From Pestalotiopsis fici W106-1 (taxonomy: Eukaryota; Ascomycota; Sordariomycetes; Amphisphaeriales; Sporocadaceae), in assembly GCF_000516985.1 (NCBI RefSeq), contig NW_006917097.1, positions 2,518,593 through 2,582,592 of the forward strand: a stretch of DNA of 64,000 nucleotides, given 5' to 3'. Every line of letters starts with the position of its first letter. The stretch's first letter is position 1. Shown here in pieces: positions 1 to 13,300 of this stretch. The position numbers and the translations under genes were made by a program. The notes below the pieces were generated by a model. It saw only the letters and a list, made by a program, of their open reading frames with translations. It was not told the DNA's origin and searched no databases.

Positions 1-1093
1 ATTGCCCTGATGAGACTCTCCATTTATCCTCGAGAACAACAAAATGACTGGCTCTCTTGGTGGGGGACCAAGTATAACCTATAATCATGAAGCACCACAA
101 TTCATCTCTTCCAACCAACACGGTATTGTGAGAGGCCTCGAGTATACAAGGCATTCCCGGGTTACACAAGGATTGCTTGCTTTTGCATGTCTCTCTCGGC
201 CGTGTTCAACTCGACTGTGGTCGCAAGAACCCCCGAGCCGAGCTGTCGAGTCAATCTCGCTGCATGCAGATCCTCCTTGGATAAGCATAGTGGGAGTTCT
301 GGTGGCTGAATACCCGGTTTCCCAATGCCTTGGACAGGAGAGGGGCACCAGGCACTTGAGAGGATCTCCCTCGATCGGCTGGCATGCCTAGCGCCAGATC
401 TCCCTCCTGGATCTTTTCGCTCCCCTTTTCCTCCTGCTAGTAGTGGCATCCTATGGAAAATCTGGGGGAGAATTCTCGTTAGTGGATTGTAGAGGCCTAC
501 GGCTTCGGAAAAGCTCTTAACGCAAGAGCCTTGGCAATGAAATTGATCGTGCAGATGTCTCGACTAGACGACTGTTAGCCATGGCACCGTGTCGCGCGAG
601 TGTCCGGCTAAGCATCGCAAGCCGAAGTTTAAACTGCTAGTTCCTGTCTCGTTGCATGAAATGATATTCGAACGTGTGAGAAAGAGTGAAAAAGGTCCCA
701 CGACGATGAATCTCGAAAATGTAAGTACCATTTGATGACAGACCAGTAGTGTTCTTCCCTCTCTCTATCATTTTCGAGTCAGAAAATAGGGACGTTTAGC
801 ACCCGCAGGTTGGACCAGACTAGGAGATACAGAGTACGGAGTGTGGGAGTACTACGCATGCGCCACACCCGATAGGACATGTCCCAAATGGTCCCTTTCT
901 ATAGCCCGTTTTCTACCACACTGAACATTGCTATATATCACGGTGTCGTCTGAATGTGACCAAGCCCGTCTGGGTCCCTGCTTTCTTTGCGTACGACACT
1001 CTTTTAAAACCCACCGAAACGTCAAATCGAAAGAAACAAGGAAGAAAGAGGCCGCAGTGAAAAATAAAGAAGAGAAGGGAAAAAGTCGCGGCC
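1..1093. other. Left-edge intergenic sequence
   Basis: I see no supportable gene here. The open frames are short, overlap one another on both strands and carry no recognisable domain. Base composition is ordinary for a fungal intergenic region. The last 150-200 bases are the presumed promoter and 5' leader of the PTH11-like gene starting at 1094; the leader just before the ATG is purine-rich (about 1020-1090). Confidence 0.6.
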
Positions 1094-2815
1094 ATGGTGT
1101 CCAAGCAGTCGGCCGAGTGGGCGGTCCTAATCATTACATTCATTTTTGCCAGCATTGCCATTTTCCTTCGTTTGCACAGTCGTCACTTGACAAAGGCATA
1201 TTTCTGGTGGGACGATGCATTTGCCATTTGCTGTTATGTGAGTTTACCGTCTGGACCATGCAATGCAGAATGCAGAAATGGATTTCTAACATTTGGCAAA
1301 CAATACAGGTTGTCGCTATAGCCTGGCTCATCATATGTCCAATATGTAGGTTTTCTTCCTCTTCTCTGCCCCAATACAAAAAAAGAAAAAAAATTCCCCG
1401 AATCCATCTTTCCAATCATATATAATACATGGCTTGATAACCAGAATTTTGCTGACATGTGTCGTTACTCAAATAGGGCTGAGCAAAGGCTTGGGCGTGC
1501 ACATTGAGGAGGTGACATGGCTCACCCAGGCCGAAACGTTGTACTGGAACAAATTGTTGCTCTACATTGCCGAGCTCTTTTACGCCTTTGCCTTGTTCTT
1601 TGGCAAGATGTCGATTCTCTGCTTTTACTGGCGCCTCTTTTCCGTCACCGACATCAAGATTCCCATCATTGTGCTCATGGCTTGTTCCATCATTTGGATC
1701 ACTATTAGAGTAAGCAGACTGCCCCAAGCTCAGAGTTCTTGTCCACCGACCTATGGAAAATACAAGGATCGATGTGCTGACGATTTACGGCCCTTTTCAT
1801 AGACCTTCCTTGGTATCTTCCACTGCACGCCCGTCCAGGCCTTCTGGCTCGATATTCCCGGCTCCTACTGCGCCATCAACGACAAGCAGTTCTTCTTTGG
1901 CAGTATCTTGGCCCACGTGTGTCTCGACATCGCCATCCTGGCACTCCCCATCATTCAGGTCCGCAAGCTGCACTTGCCCAAGCTGCAGAGGGTTGGTATT
2001 ATTGCCATGTTCATGTTTGGTATCTTGTAAGTTCGCTTCTGCACGCCCTGGAGATTTAACCAAAAGCTCTTGGAACTCATCAGCTGATTTGTTTTGGATT
2101 AGCATTTGTGTCGCTGCCGTCGGTATTATCATCACTTCCGTGAACTTTGATGCTGCGAGCATCGATCTCTCATGGAACATTACCGATATTGTAATCTGGG
2201 CCACCGTTGAGGTCAACTTGGTCACGGTTTCTTGTAAGCACCCTTGACACACTCCCTATCTTGGCAACATTATCATTTTTTTTTTCTTTTTTGGATTCCA
2301 TTTGCTGACTCACAGCACCAGCCTGTCTCCCAACTGTGCGCCCGGCCTTTACCTTCTTCTTTGGCCGCTTCCTGCCCCGATCGACGCTGCGGTCCGGCTC
2401 CAACACGTACGGCCTCAGCAACAAGCCCGGCCACCACCAAAAGTCAATGAAGCTCTCGACCATGCCGGGCAAGCGGGGATCCGACCAGGACGAGGACAGC
2501 TCGACCTACCAGCTGGCCGACTCGGTGCACGGCGGCGACAGCCACAGCGACTTTGAGGCCCACGCCCTCGACCGCCACAAGGGCACCCGCACCATCATCA
2601 CGGGCGTGCACCGCGACGGCGGTCGCAGCTCCAGCGACGACGAGGGCGGCGCCGCCCGCAGCCCCAACATTGGCGGCAACGGCAACGGCATCACCGTCAC
2701 CAGCGAGACCATGGTCCGCGTTACCAACGTCCCCGGCGGCAACACCGGCACCAACCGGGTCTCCAGCCCCGACTACACTTCTCGGTCTCCCCTCGATGAG
2801 AGGTCTTTGCCGTGA
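1094..2815 (+). CDS. PTH11-like rhodopsin-fold seven-helix integral membrane protein (SAT4-type)
   Basis: Six exons: 1094-1237, 1309-1345, 1477-1709, 1803-2026, 2103-2233 and 2316-2815. They sum to 1269 nt, giving 422 residues. Every intron has GT..AG ends. Helices lie near residues 9-27, 40-60, 84-106, 120-137, 168-188, 200-222 and 236-257, followed by a polar Ser/Gly/Asp-rich cytoplasmic tail from about 280 to the end. Family signatures are visible: WWDDAF after helix 1, KMSILCFYWRLF after helix 3, and FHCTPVQAFW with its conserved Cys before helix 5. These are hallmarks of the fungal rhodopsin-domain proteins related to Magnaporthe PTH11, which acts in surface sensing; most paralogues have no known ligand. 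There is no N-terminal CFEM domain, so this is the short subclass. The start is the first ATG in the helix-1 frame. A role as a surface receptor is inferred from the family only. Confidence 0.88.
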
Positions 2816-4751
2816 AAGGACGTGCAAGACCGGGAGATAGAGAGTTGAAGACAGTCAAAGACATCACCACCACCGCCGTCGTCCTGTGCCAATACAAATT
2901 ATTTGTACTTGATCTGGCCACCCCCAGCATAACAAAGCCAATATTCCTGCCCAAGCGGGAATATAGGAGCATTATCATGACGCATATGAGTGCTGTTATA
3001 CCCCCCTCCCAATTATTCGATACCTCTAGCCGTATCAATGTTGGAGTGCCAAAGGGCCGTGATCCCCAAGTTTCGCGCCCTATAGAGGCAATTTTCTTTT
3101 TTTTCCTCCCTCCTTTTTTTTTCACACTTTTTGAATTACTAGATACTGAAAGCGATATACACATGATCTGCTCTGAGCTCCTTGTTCCTGAGAGGAGCAG
3201 ATGTGCAAATAATTAGGAACATCCCGATGGGGCACGAGGAAGAACGACAGTACTCCCGCCCCACGACTTTGTAGTATAGATTAGTATCAACACACAACAA
3301 TCTTACACTTCAGTAATCAGTCTGTGGGGCATTATTGGGTCACATTCGTTCCTGCATATGCATCTGACCTGACCCAGTTGCCACAGTGGTGCAATGTGCA
3401 ACAGCCCATTTTGCACCAAACAAGTCGCTGATAAGTGCGATGAGTGACGCGATTGGCAGGGCTAAGTGAAGCACTAAACGTGCTATACGGCAAGCCGAAT
3501 TCTGCACACTATAGTATAGTCGTTGAGTAGGTCGATGATCGCCAACAAAAAGAGCGGAGCCCAACTAAATCGACACTCGGTCCCCCGCAATCGAGCTGTC
3601 CCATCATCACTCCACCTAATCGGTGTTGCAGCAGCGGTCGGATCGCATCCGCAATGAAGATCTGCTCAAGACGAGTAAGGACGGTTTGATATAGAGCGAC
3701 GCTTTGCGACCAAGCGGATTGTTTCGATTTCCATTGACTTGTCGACGATCATTCATGCATACTCCTTGTCCCCCAATGACTATCTAGTGTAGGGAATTTG
3801 TGCTGTCACTGCGACTACAGACTGAAGGGGTCGAATCAACAAACCACAAGTAACACCCGCCTTGGAATCATGAAGACGGTGACGACAATGTAAAATTATA
3901 TGGATTTGCATACTCGAGGCAAGAAATCGGATGCCACCAAGGGAGAGAGACAACACTATGAATTTCTAACACTGCGATATATCGCTTCATGATCCTAAGA
4001 TCTGATTGGGAAAGGGGGGGAATATATAGAAATAAATCAAAAGTATTCATCCTTTCCATTCTTCTTCATGATCAGAGAATAGTCGCTTCCGCTTTTGGTC
4101 CACTGTCTAGGTCATAGATGCAGAATGATGCGCAATTCGCATAAAAAGTTCACCAACTGATGATAGCCTCACCTATATCTTTAACTCTTGAACTAGAATC
4201 GCTACTGCACTTTACGTCATCTTACCTGTTGTTGATTGTGAAAGATGGAATCGATTGTAATCTTCATCTTAATCCTTTTTTTTTTGCATTGGTTGCACGC
4301 CACCCATTAGCAAGGTTCATACCCTGCCTGCGCCGTAGGAATGCCGCATTCTGAGACCGACGCCGAACTCCGACTTCCAATACCGAATCCCCCGGAGCTG
4401 AAGCTCCCCGCCAACTTCTGCTGATTTGGCACGTTTTACAGGCAGCCGTATTTTTTTCGACCTCTCGATGAGAAATGAAATCGACGCGACAAACGAATAA
4501 GATCACTTGGTTTCCCTTGAATCACAACGCAATTGTGTACATCCAAGTGATCATTGGTCCTGGCTGGCGTGCCGGCGTGGGGGGGATTTTCACTCCGAAA
4601 GGCTGACGGGCAAAAAAACATCTGCATCTCCGGCAAGGAATTCAGATCATATAACTTGGCAGCCCGCACCTCGGGGCACTTACAGAAGAGTTGGTCTCTT
4701 TTCCTTTTTCTTGGAAAATCGGCAATTCAACCCGAATAAAACAAAGGAATC
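2816..4751. other. Intergenic region between the PTH11-like and MFS genes
   Basis: About 1.9 kb. The first few hundred bases are the 3' region of the PTH11-like gene, with pyrimidine tracts near 3092-3122. The last 200 bases are the presumed promoter of the MFS gene. No frame here has a recognisable protein, and I saw no tRNA or repeat. Open frames at 2812-3216 and 4507-5055 have no family features; the latter overlaps the MFS first exon in another frame. Confidence 0.6.
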
Positions 4752-5114
4752 ATGGGGCTTCTTCAAAACAGCAGCAGTAGCAGCAGCACCGTCAATGGCG
4801 CCGACGAGAGCTCACCTCTGCTTGGCAATCAAGGCGAAGACAATGGCAAGGCAACCAGCGCACCAACATTGCCGTCGTCTGCCGCCCAGCCCGGACGACC
4901 ATGGCAGCGCCGCAAGCGCACCATGTCGCGGGCCTCGATCGCCAGCAGCCTGGCGGCGCTGCCCAAGGTCCACGACCCGCACAGGATTGTGGCCATCATG
5001 TGCGTGCTCATCTTTTTCGGCTCGTCGTCGGGCGGCTTCACGGGCATCACCATGACGCGCATCCTGGAGGACCGTTTCTGCCGCGAGTACTACTATGGCG
5101 CCACGCAGTCTCTG

Positions 5115-5145
<31 letters not shown>

Positions 5146-6596
5146 CGTCGTTCCAGCCCATTGACGAGGACTTGTGCAAGGTCGATGTGATTCAGTCCCG
5201 GCTGGCCTACCTAGTGGCCGTGCACTCGTTTATTGAAGCTGCCGTTGGCTGTGTGGTGGCCATGCCATGGGGTTTTGTCGCTGATCGGTATGTTTGTCTG
5301 TTCAAGTTCCTCGTCATTTTTCTTGGGGGGGTTGGGTTTGTTCGTCCATGCTAAATTGTTCCAGAGTCGGTCGACGACCTGTTTGGGCTCTGGCTCTTTT
5401 TGGCATGATCCTCATGAGTCTCTGGCAAATGGCCGTTGTATATTTTAGCAGCGCGCTGCCCATACGCCTGTATTGGCTCGCACCGCTTGGCTTAATTGTC
5501 GGCGGTGGCAACGCAGTCTTGAACGCCGCCGTCTGCGGAATGCTGGTCGACGTTTTACCCGAAGCAGATCGGTAAGTTTGGTTCAACGCTCTTCCGGAAG
5601 AGTGCAAGACTAACACAAATATCTAGAGCCATAAGTATCATGCGTATCCACGTCGCTAGCATGTTTGGCAACCTGGTCTCGCCTGCATTGGCCTCGATTC
5701 TCATGCCACACACGGGTCCATGGCCATTGGTATGGTTCTCGCTGGTGCTCATTTCCATACCAATTGTCGGCATTCTTTTCGTACCCGAGACTCTCTCCAC
5801 TAAGCCCGACGTGGGCACCGACACTCCAGCAACGGCGGAGACTGAAGAGCAAGACGCAGACGCGACATTTTCTGCGCGGCTGTCACGGTCTCTAGCCGAG
5901 CTCAAGGACTCACTACCCATGCTGCAAACCCCGTCCGTGGTCTTTCTCCTGCTCACTGCGGCCGTCACCGTCATGCCCGTCTTCTACTCGACAGCATCCT
6001 TCATGGCCCAGTTCGTGTCCAAGCGGTACCACATCCACCTCGCGTACACGGGCTACGTACAGGCAGCGTACGGCGCGGCGCACGTGCTCGTCATACTCGT
6101 CGCCATCCCGTGGCTATCCGAGTGGTCGCTGCGGCCAACGGCGCCGCGCTGGCTGCGTATGGCCGACGAGAGACGGCGCGACCTGGCCTTTATGCGCTGG
6201 TCCTTTGCGCCGCTGATTGCCGGCCCCGTCATCATGGCTTTGTCGACGTCGCTGCCGGCCTTTGTCTGCGGTCTGCTGGTCATGTCGCTCGGCTCCGGCG
6301 CCGGGAGCTACGTCACCAGCGCGCTGACGTTTTACGTGGGCCCCGAGGAGCGCACGCGGGCCTTTAGCTTGATGGGCGTCATGCAGATTGTCGGGAGCCT
6401 GTACGCAATGCCCATGCTGGCCGGGCTCTTTGCCGCCGGTATGAAGGCTGGGGGACTTGGGATTGGATTGCCCTATCTAGGCGTCGCTGCACTGTGCAGT
6501 CTTGGTGTAGTGTTGCTCGCTTTTGTACGTCTCAGCGAGACAAAAGACCGTGAAGAGGCGGCGGATGGGCCGCAGTCCGAAGATGGAACTATATAG
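4752..6596 (+). CDS. Major facilitator superfamily transporter, fungal, substrate unknown
   Basis: Three exons: 4752-5287, 5365-5571 and 5627-6596. They total 1713 nt, giving 570 residues. Introns are 77 and 55 bp with GT..AG ends, and both interrupt an Arg codon (CG|A). The N-terminal 60-70 residues are cytosolic, Ser/Ala-rich and basic. A loop after helix 1 carries a run of seven Gly followed by Asp (about residues 118-128). The MFS loop 2-3 signature GFVADRVGRRPVW is formed exactly across intron 1, which supports both the family call and the splice sites. About 12 hydrophobic segments follow, with a long acidic central loop (about residues 290-340). It resembles the fungal solute/proton antiporter-type MFS proteins. 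No substrate can be assigned, and no biosynthetic genes adjoin it. Confidence 0.88.
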
Positions 6597-7080
6597 ACTT
6601 GGAGTCATAGATTGGAGTTCATGCTAAATCGTATGTAAAATTATTACAGGCTAGTATCAGAATATAATGCCAATGCAAATGCATTTACAGCATGCCTAGG
6701 CTTACCATTGGCACATCAAATACAATCACACCAAAAGCATTTTTTTTTCTGGAATTTGCCCCGTCTCATATGCTCCATCCACCATATCAAGCCGAGCCCA
6801 GCAAATGCCAAGCAGAAAAGCTGACCCAACAACACATGACATCCCACCCAACACTGCTGACGGCCGGATGCTCATACACTGCGACTATCAGTGAGGGCAA
6901 ATTGCCATTTTTGGTAATTTTGGCCCCTAAAAAGGCTGTCTCAGGAGGGTTTTCCCTCTCCCGAGGAGGGCCGATAAGGGCCGATAAGAGCCGCAAAGGC
7001 ATTTTGGAGGGCAATTAGAGGGACCCCCTGATTTTGGAGGGTATTTTAAGGGCGTCGGGAGGGATAATCCCTTTAAGCGC
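6597..7080. other. Transition from normal sequence into the AT-rich block
   Basis: From 6597 to about 6890 composition is ordinary (MFS 3' region). From about 6890 to 7080 there are short purine-rich repeated words (GGAGGG, CCGATAAG) and then an abrupt loss of CpA and TpG. The 6692-7018 frame has no recognisable features and is not called. Confidence 0.5.
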
Positions 7081-8279
7081 GATAAAGGCGGGTGTCTAGT
7101 GCTATTATATAGCGTTAAAAAGGGTATTTAAAATTAATACAAATAGATTTAGCTTTAAATCTGTTTATCTATATAATTATAATATTTATTAGGTATAATA
7201 GATTAATAATTAAAAGTTAAGCGTAATTATTTATTTAGGCGTTTTATTTTTATTTTGCGGCGCTGCCCTCCCCCGATTATAGCGGGCTAGGGGCGTATTA
7301 ATTAATTATAGTAGTCGGTGCCCGCCGTAAGGTAAAATTAAGCGCATAAAATGGGATTTCCTAAATATAGCGTAATCGCATTTTATAAATCGTATTTTAA
7401 AATCTAATAAAATGCGAAAATAGCTATAAAAAAATAATAAATAAGTAATATTATTTATTAGATAAATAGCTTAATATTTAATTATTATTATTGTTATTAT
7501 GGCGTTAGCGGGCTAGATTAGCGTTTGCCGCGATTATATATTATAATATATTAATTAATTAAGATAAACCTTTTTTTTAACGTATAATTAGGCCTGGCTA
7601 GCTAGATTACGCGTTTTTAAGGAAGCTTTTTTTATTTAATTAGTATTATATTTAAAGTATATTATTATATATTTAGGTATACCTTTATTTATTGCTATTA
7701 AAAAGCCTAGTTAGCTTATTAATATATAAAATAAAATATAAAATTAAATTAATTTAAGTTAATTATTACCGATAATTACCCGGGCCGCAAATTAAGCCCG
7801 GGAAATAAACCTAAAATTAATTTTATAATATTATAATTATAAATTTATATAAAAAGCTAATGCAAATAGGCTATTTATATAAAATATATAATTATAAACC
7901 TTGTTTATATTAATATGTTTTCGAGTATTAAAAGCATATAATTAGGCGTTTTTATTCGACGCTTAAAAAATAAATATTAAGCATTTAATTAGCGTCGCCT
8001 AAAAAATAAAGTGATAATGCCGAACGTTAAGCAAAAAAGGTTAAGGATTATTATAAAAAAACCCGCGATATTTATTTATAATAAAGTGATTTAAACTTTT
8101 TGCTAATTTTTTATTATAGTTTTTTTTAATTTTAGCAATATTAATATTTAATATTTAAATTAAAATAGCTGATTATAGCTTTTTTTAATATGGCGCGGGG
8201 ATTAGATTTAAATGATTTTTTAATAAATTATAACCTATTATTTGTTTTTTTTAATTAACCTTTTTTTAAAGATACCGTA

Positions 8280-8800
8280 AAGGCCTCGAGTTTATAGCGG
8301 AGTTAAAGAAAAAAAGGCAGGAAAGTAAGGCTATTACCGCTTAACGGGTAAATAAATTATACTGTTTAAAACCCGAAAAAAGGATTATTAAAATTATAAA
8401 AAGCGAAAAAAAAAGAAATCGGAGGAGGAACGCGCCGCCGTAGCTAGTAAAAAGGGCGAGCTAAAAAATAAATCGGCGATTTACGAGTAAAGACGATTTT
8501 TAACTAAAAACCGCAAAAAAAAAGGCTAAAAAGGGCAAAATTGCCACCGGGTCTAAAGATTCCGAGGACGCCGCCGCTTTTTATTTTACGATTAAGCCTT
8601 AAAATAAGCTATATACGCTTTTTTATTAGGCTAAAAAATAGCTATAAAATCCGGATATGCCGCTATATTAAAAAAATATTATTAAGCTTAAAAAGCTTTT
8701 TAAAAAAACCGAACGGAAAGTATATATTATCCGTAAAAAAATCGCGTTTACGATTAAAAAGCTACGGCGAATTAAAGCTAACGTTATAAAAATTAAAAGA
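8280..8800 (+). pseudogene. Eroded lysine/arginine-rich coding trace, unidentified
   Basis: One plus-strand frame stays readable for about 170 codons, interrupted only by TAA or TAG. It contains a basic stretch (KSEKKRNRRRNAPP) and a DSEDAAAFYFTIKP segment. The pattern fits a RIP-inactivated gene or transposon frame. No family could be assigned. Confidence 0.3.
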
Positions 8801-9943
8801 GCATTAACGATTTATTAAAATTTTTGCGAATAATAATATATAAATTTATTCCGCTATTTTCCCGTTAGGCTATTATATAAAAGGCTAGCAAAATAAATAC
8901 TAGCCGCCGCGCGGTATATATAAAAAATAAGAATAAGTTTAATTATTACGTAGTTGGTTTTTTATTATAAATTAATTTAAATGGCTAGGATAGATTAATT
9001 TAAATTAATTTGGCTAATTTAAGCTTAATAGGGGACGGAAGCGGTAATATTAGCAGGGATTTGCAGATAACCTTCCGAATCGACCTGCGATTATATATTT
9101 AAAATAAATAGATTATATGTTTATACGGATTCTAAGTTTTTATTTTTCCTTTTATTATATATATAAATATATATTTTTTTAATATAAATTATTGTTCGGC
9201 TATTTTTAGGGCCCTAAATCCGGCTCGGGAAATCCGATAGCTCCGTTTTTATTTTATTTAATAAGTTTTAACGCTAAAACTAATATTTTTTATTATATTT
9301 ATTTTAATAGCTGTTTATAATTTTTTATTTAAAAAAAAATATAAAAAGCTTTATGTTTTAAATGGCAGATATAGCTTAATATTACCTAGGCATTATATAA
9401 ACTAAAATTTACCTTTCGTTTATATATATAGCTTAATTAAATTGAAATTTTCTTTTTATTATCGCTATAATCTAAAAGACTCGTTTCGCTTTTTATTTTA
9501 AATTCGGCTTTAAAATTATGCGCTTTAATAATTTCCGATTATACGTCCCCGGACCTTAATAGCAATATATTCCGGTCCGCCCTGGTTCGTGGTTTTCTCG
9601 TATACCCGTCCCTTTATTATTATACTTTATAGTATTCCAGGTGTACGGCCACATTTCTTAGCGTGGCGTAGCTGACTAATTATACGGCTATATTCGAGTA
9701 AAATCGGGCCCGATCGTTTTGCTTTTTTAAACTTTAAACCTTTCCCGCGCCCTTAAAATGGCTTTAAATTTGGATGTATTAAGTATAACGATAGAAATTA
9801 TTGTTATTTATTAATCGGTAGTAAATTTAAGGCTTTCGGGGTTGATTTGATGCTTTTGCAACGTTGCGAAGGTGTGTTTTTTTGATTTGCTTTTACGCCA
9901 CGTTTAGTCCTAAATTGTATTATTTCTTATCTTTCTTATCTAT

Positions 9944-10103
9944 GGGAACTGGCTGTAAAACTGGCTGTAAAACTGGCTGTAGAACTGGCTGTAAAACTGG
10001 CTGTAGAACTGGCTGTAAAACTGGCTTGGGAACTGGCTTGGGAACTGGATTGGGAATTGGATTGGGAACTAGACTGGGAACTGGACTGGGAACTAGACTG
10101 GCA
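9944..10103 (+). repeat. 12-bp minisatellite (AACTGGCTGTAA-type, then AACTGGCTTGGG-type)
   Basis: About 13 tandem 12-bp units in two successive variants. In the plus frame they read as repeated TGCK/TGCR and then TGLG tetrapeptides. The array keeps TpG and CpT that are lost in its flanks, so it is younger than the RIP, too short for RIP, or still being renewed by slippage. Confidence 0.85.
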
Positions 10104-10162
10104 CCTGTTTTGTTAGCTGGCGGTTGGTTTTCTTTTTCTTTTTCTTTTTTCTTATAATTGAC

Positions 10163-10318
10163 GATCTTGCTGTTCCTTGATTTTGCTGTTTTTTACGATT
10201 TTGCTGTCCCTTACGATTTTGCTGTCCCTCACGATTTTGCTATTCTTTACGATTTTGCTGTCCCTTACGATCTTGCTATTCCTCACGATTTTGCTATTCC
10301 TCACGATCTTGCTGTCGT
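10163..10318 (+). repeat. 18-bp tandem repeat (TTTTGCTGTCCCTTACGA-type)
   Basis: About eight units of 18 bp, with variants at the CCC/TTC and TTTT/TCTT positions. It follows the 12-bp minisatellite after about 60 bp. Like that array it is much less AT-mutated than its surroundings. It has no assignable function. Confidence 0.8.
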
Positions 10319-13300
10319 CCCTTCCTTTTTTGCGTAAGCAAAAAGGGAACTAGCTGAGGTGTTAGCTAGTATTACTCGTCCTGCACCTTTTAATTATAAC
10401 CGGGAAGCTTTTCGAACGCTAACCACTATATATCCCTTTCCGTTTTATTTTAAGCGAGGCTTTTAGGATTGCATTATATTTTATAACCGCTTTTTATTCG
10501 GAATATTTTTCGGTTTTATTCGTTATTAGCTAACGGCTCTTAAATAGTGTTTTTTAGCGTTTTTAACCTAAATAATTTACCGTTTGCTTATTATTTTTCG
10601 AAATAGCTTATTTTGGCGGGCTTAGCTTAGTAAAAATTCCCGATAAGGCTAAAATCGGCTATTTTATAATTATTGCTAATGCTATTATGCTAGCTAATTA
10701 GGACGGGATTTTAAAATTATATATACCGGTCGATTTAATATTAATTAAAAAGCATTTTTATACCGAGCTAAATTTATCCCGGCTATATATCGTTTATAAT
10801 ATAGCCGATATTATAATATTAAATTTTAAAGCTTGCCGAATTTAATTTTTTCGATAAATATCCGAGGTTAAAATGCTGCGGTTTTATATTTAGGATCGCT
10901 ACGGGGGGTTTTACGATTACCGCTTTAAGGAGTTTTAGCTTATTAAAAAAAACGATATTATATTTTATTTTATTTTATTATTTTTATTTAATACGTAAAA
11001 ATAATATATTATATATTTAAAAAATAATTTTATTAAAAATAAGGTTTTTATATTTTTTTATTAATATAAATTTTTAAAGCGTTACGTTTGGAAATAGCTT
11101 CGGGATAATAAAAAATACCCGTTATACCGGCACGATATTTTATTATTTTATTACGGACCTAATATTTTATTTATATATTGTACGGTTAATAATTTAATAT
11201 ATATTAGCGATACCGCAAAATACGCGGTAAAAAAATAGCTATTTTCGGCGGCGGCGCAGCGCGCTATACGCAAAATCTATTTTATAAATAGCAAATTCCG
11301 TAAAGCAAAAAATATTTATAATAAATATAAAAAACGAATAAATATATTAAAACGAAATATTATATTATTATAATAAATAGCCGATTTATTAATTTTTTTT
11401 AAAAAAGCTAAAAAGCAATTAAAATTAGCTATTATAAAATTAATAAACGCGGTAAAAATTATATAAAAAGCAAAAGTAAACGTAAAGCGATTTGCTAAAT
11501 TTTACGAATTATATTAATAGCGGGATTAATTAGCTTACGATAAGCTTATTAAGCATTACGGATATAAATAGCGTTTATACGAAAAATAATTAATATAGCG
11601 TAATTTATTAAATATTTGTAATATTTTAGTTTAATATATTTTAAAAGTTTTAGTTATCGTTATTATTATCGTTATTGCCGGTTTTTATTATATTAAAAAA
11701 TAGCACCGGGGTATTATTATTATAATTATTGCCGTTATAATCCTTTTCCTTCCCTTTTTTTTATTTTTTATTATTTATAATTATTATTTTTCGGTCGTCC
11801 TCCGCCTCCCTTATTATAATTAATAACCGTAGATTTTACTGCGCTTTTTGCAAAAAATCGTCCCGTTATACGGCCGTTATAACGCGTAATTATTTTAGCC
11901 GCTCCGCGTTTATCGGATAAATAAATATAAAAGCCCTTTAACCTAAAAGGGATTTTGCCTCGTAAGCCTGCGGCTTTAAGTTTTTATCGTTATCGTTATT
12001 AGGTATTTTTTTTTATTAGCTAAATCGCCTATTTATTTTTATTTAAAATATATATTATTAAAATATTTTGCCCGGTTATTATTATAAGTATAATTAACGC
12101 ATTTTTTTTTTATTTACGCAAATGTTTTATAGGTTTTTTTTTTCGGCGCAGCAAAAATATTTTTGCTCCGAAAAAGTAATAAAAATTTATAATAGCGCTA
12201 TTTTTAGGTTTTTATTGCTAAACGGGACCGAATGGGGGAAATTAAAATCTTTTTTATAGCTAATCCGGTTTTTTTTATATTTTAACGGTTTTTAAACCGG
12301 TTTATTTAATAGCTAAATTAATAATATTGCCGTCGGCAATTTATTTAAAATAAAATATTTATTTCGGATAAATTTATATTTATGCTATATAGCTTTTTAT
12401 ATAATTTAATATTTTATATATTATTAGCTATATATTTTTTTATTTACCGTTATATTTATTTTATTATATATTTTAGGCAGGCTCGTCGTTTTTTTCGTTT
12501 TTTTTTTGCTTTTGCTTTTTTTTTATTTCTTTTTTTCCTTTTTTTTTAAGCTTAATACGGCATTTTTAAAAGGCGTTAGCTGCCTTAGCAAAAAAGGTAC
12601 GTTATATAGGTCTTTACGACCCGCGCTGGTATTTATAATGGCTTTTTTTTTTTTTTTTTTGCGCGACGATATAATAAAATAATAATCGGGTAATAATGGC
12701 GTTTTTTTATTATATGCGTACGTATATTAATTTAATTATTTTATAATTACGCTAGCTAGATTATTGCTTATAATAAATTATTATTAGTAATTATTTTTAA
12801 TTTTTAAATATAAAGCGTATAAGGGCACGATACGATTTTAATAACCCGTCCTAAATTAAATAAAATGCTTATAAAAATAAAAATATTATATTAAAAACTT
12901 ATAATAATAGCCTTTTCCGTAATTGCCTTATCGTAATTTAATAATTTCCGATAATAAACACTATAATATAATAATAAAAATCTTTAGTAAAATCTTACCT
13001 TAGCATTATTATAAAAATAAAGGCGGTTATATTTAATACGCATTAATAGCTAAAAATATTATAAAAATTACGTTAGCTTTAAAAATAATAATATACAAAA
13101 AGCTATTTATATATTAAATCCGAAATTTATAATTTAAATATATTTTTTATAAATAAAAAATAATAATAAGCTCGTTTAAATCTTTGCTATTTTAAATACG
13201 AAAGTTTTTATTTTTTTTTTATTTTTTCGCTTATAATTGCGCGTTATTTTATTATTACCTTTATTTAATTTTAAATATTATATTTTACCTAAAATTTTAA

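Noticed and set aside
44..391. 115-codon plus-strand open frame at the left edge
   Set aside because: No domain, no helix or signal pattern, and open frames on the other strand overlap it fully. It reads as chance sequence.
4507..5055. 182-codon plus-strand frame overlapping the start of the MFS gene
   Set aside because: It is in another frame from the MFS first exon, and only the MFS frame gives transmembrane helices and the GRR motif.
6880..6950. CAGTGAGGGCAAATTGCC as a possible transposon terminal inverted repeat at the left border
   Set aside because: I could not find the matching inverted end in the window, and no TA duplication pair could be established.
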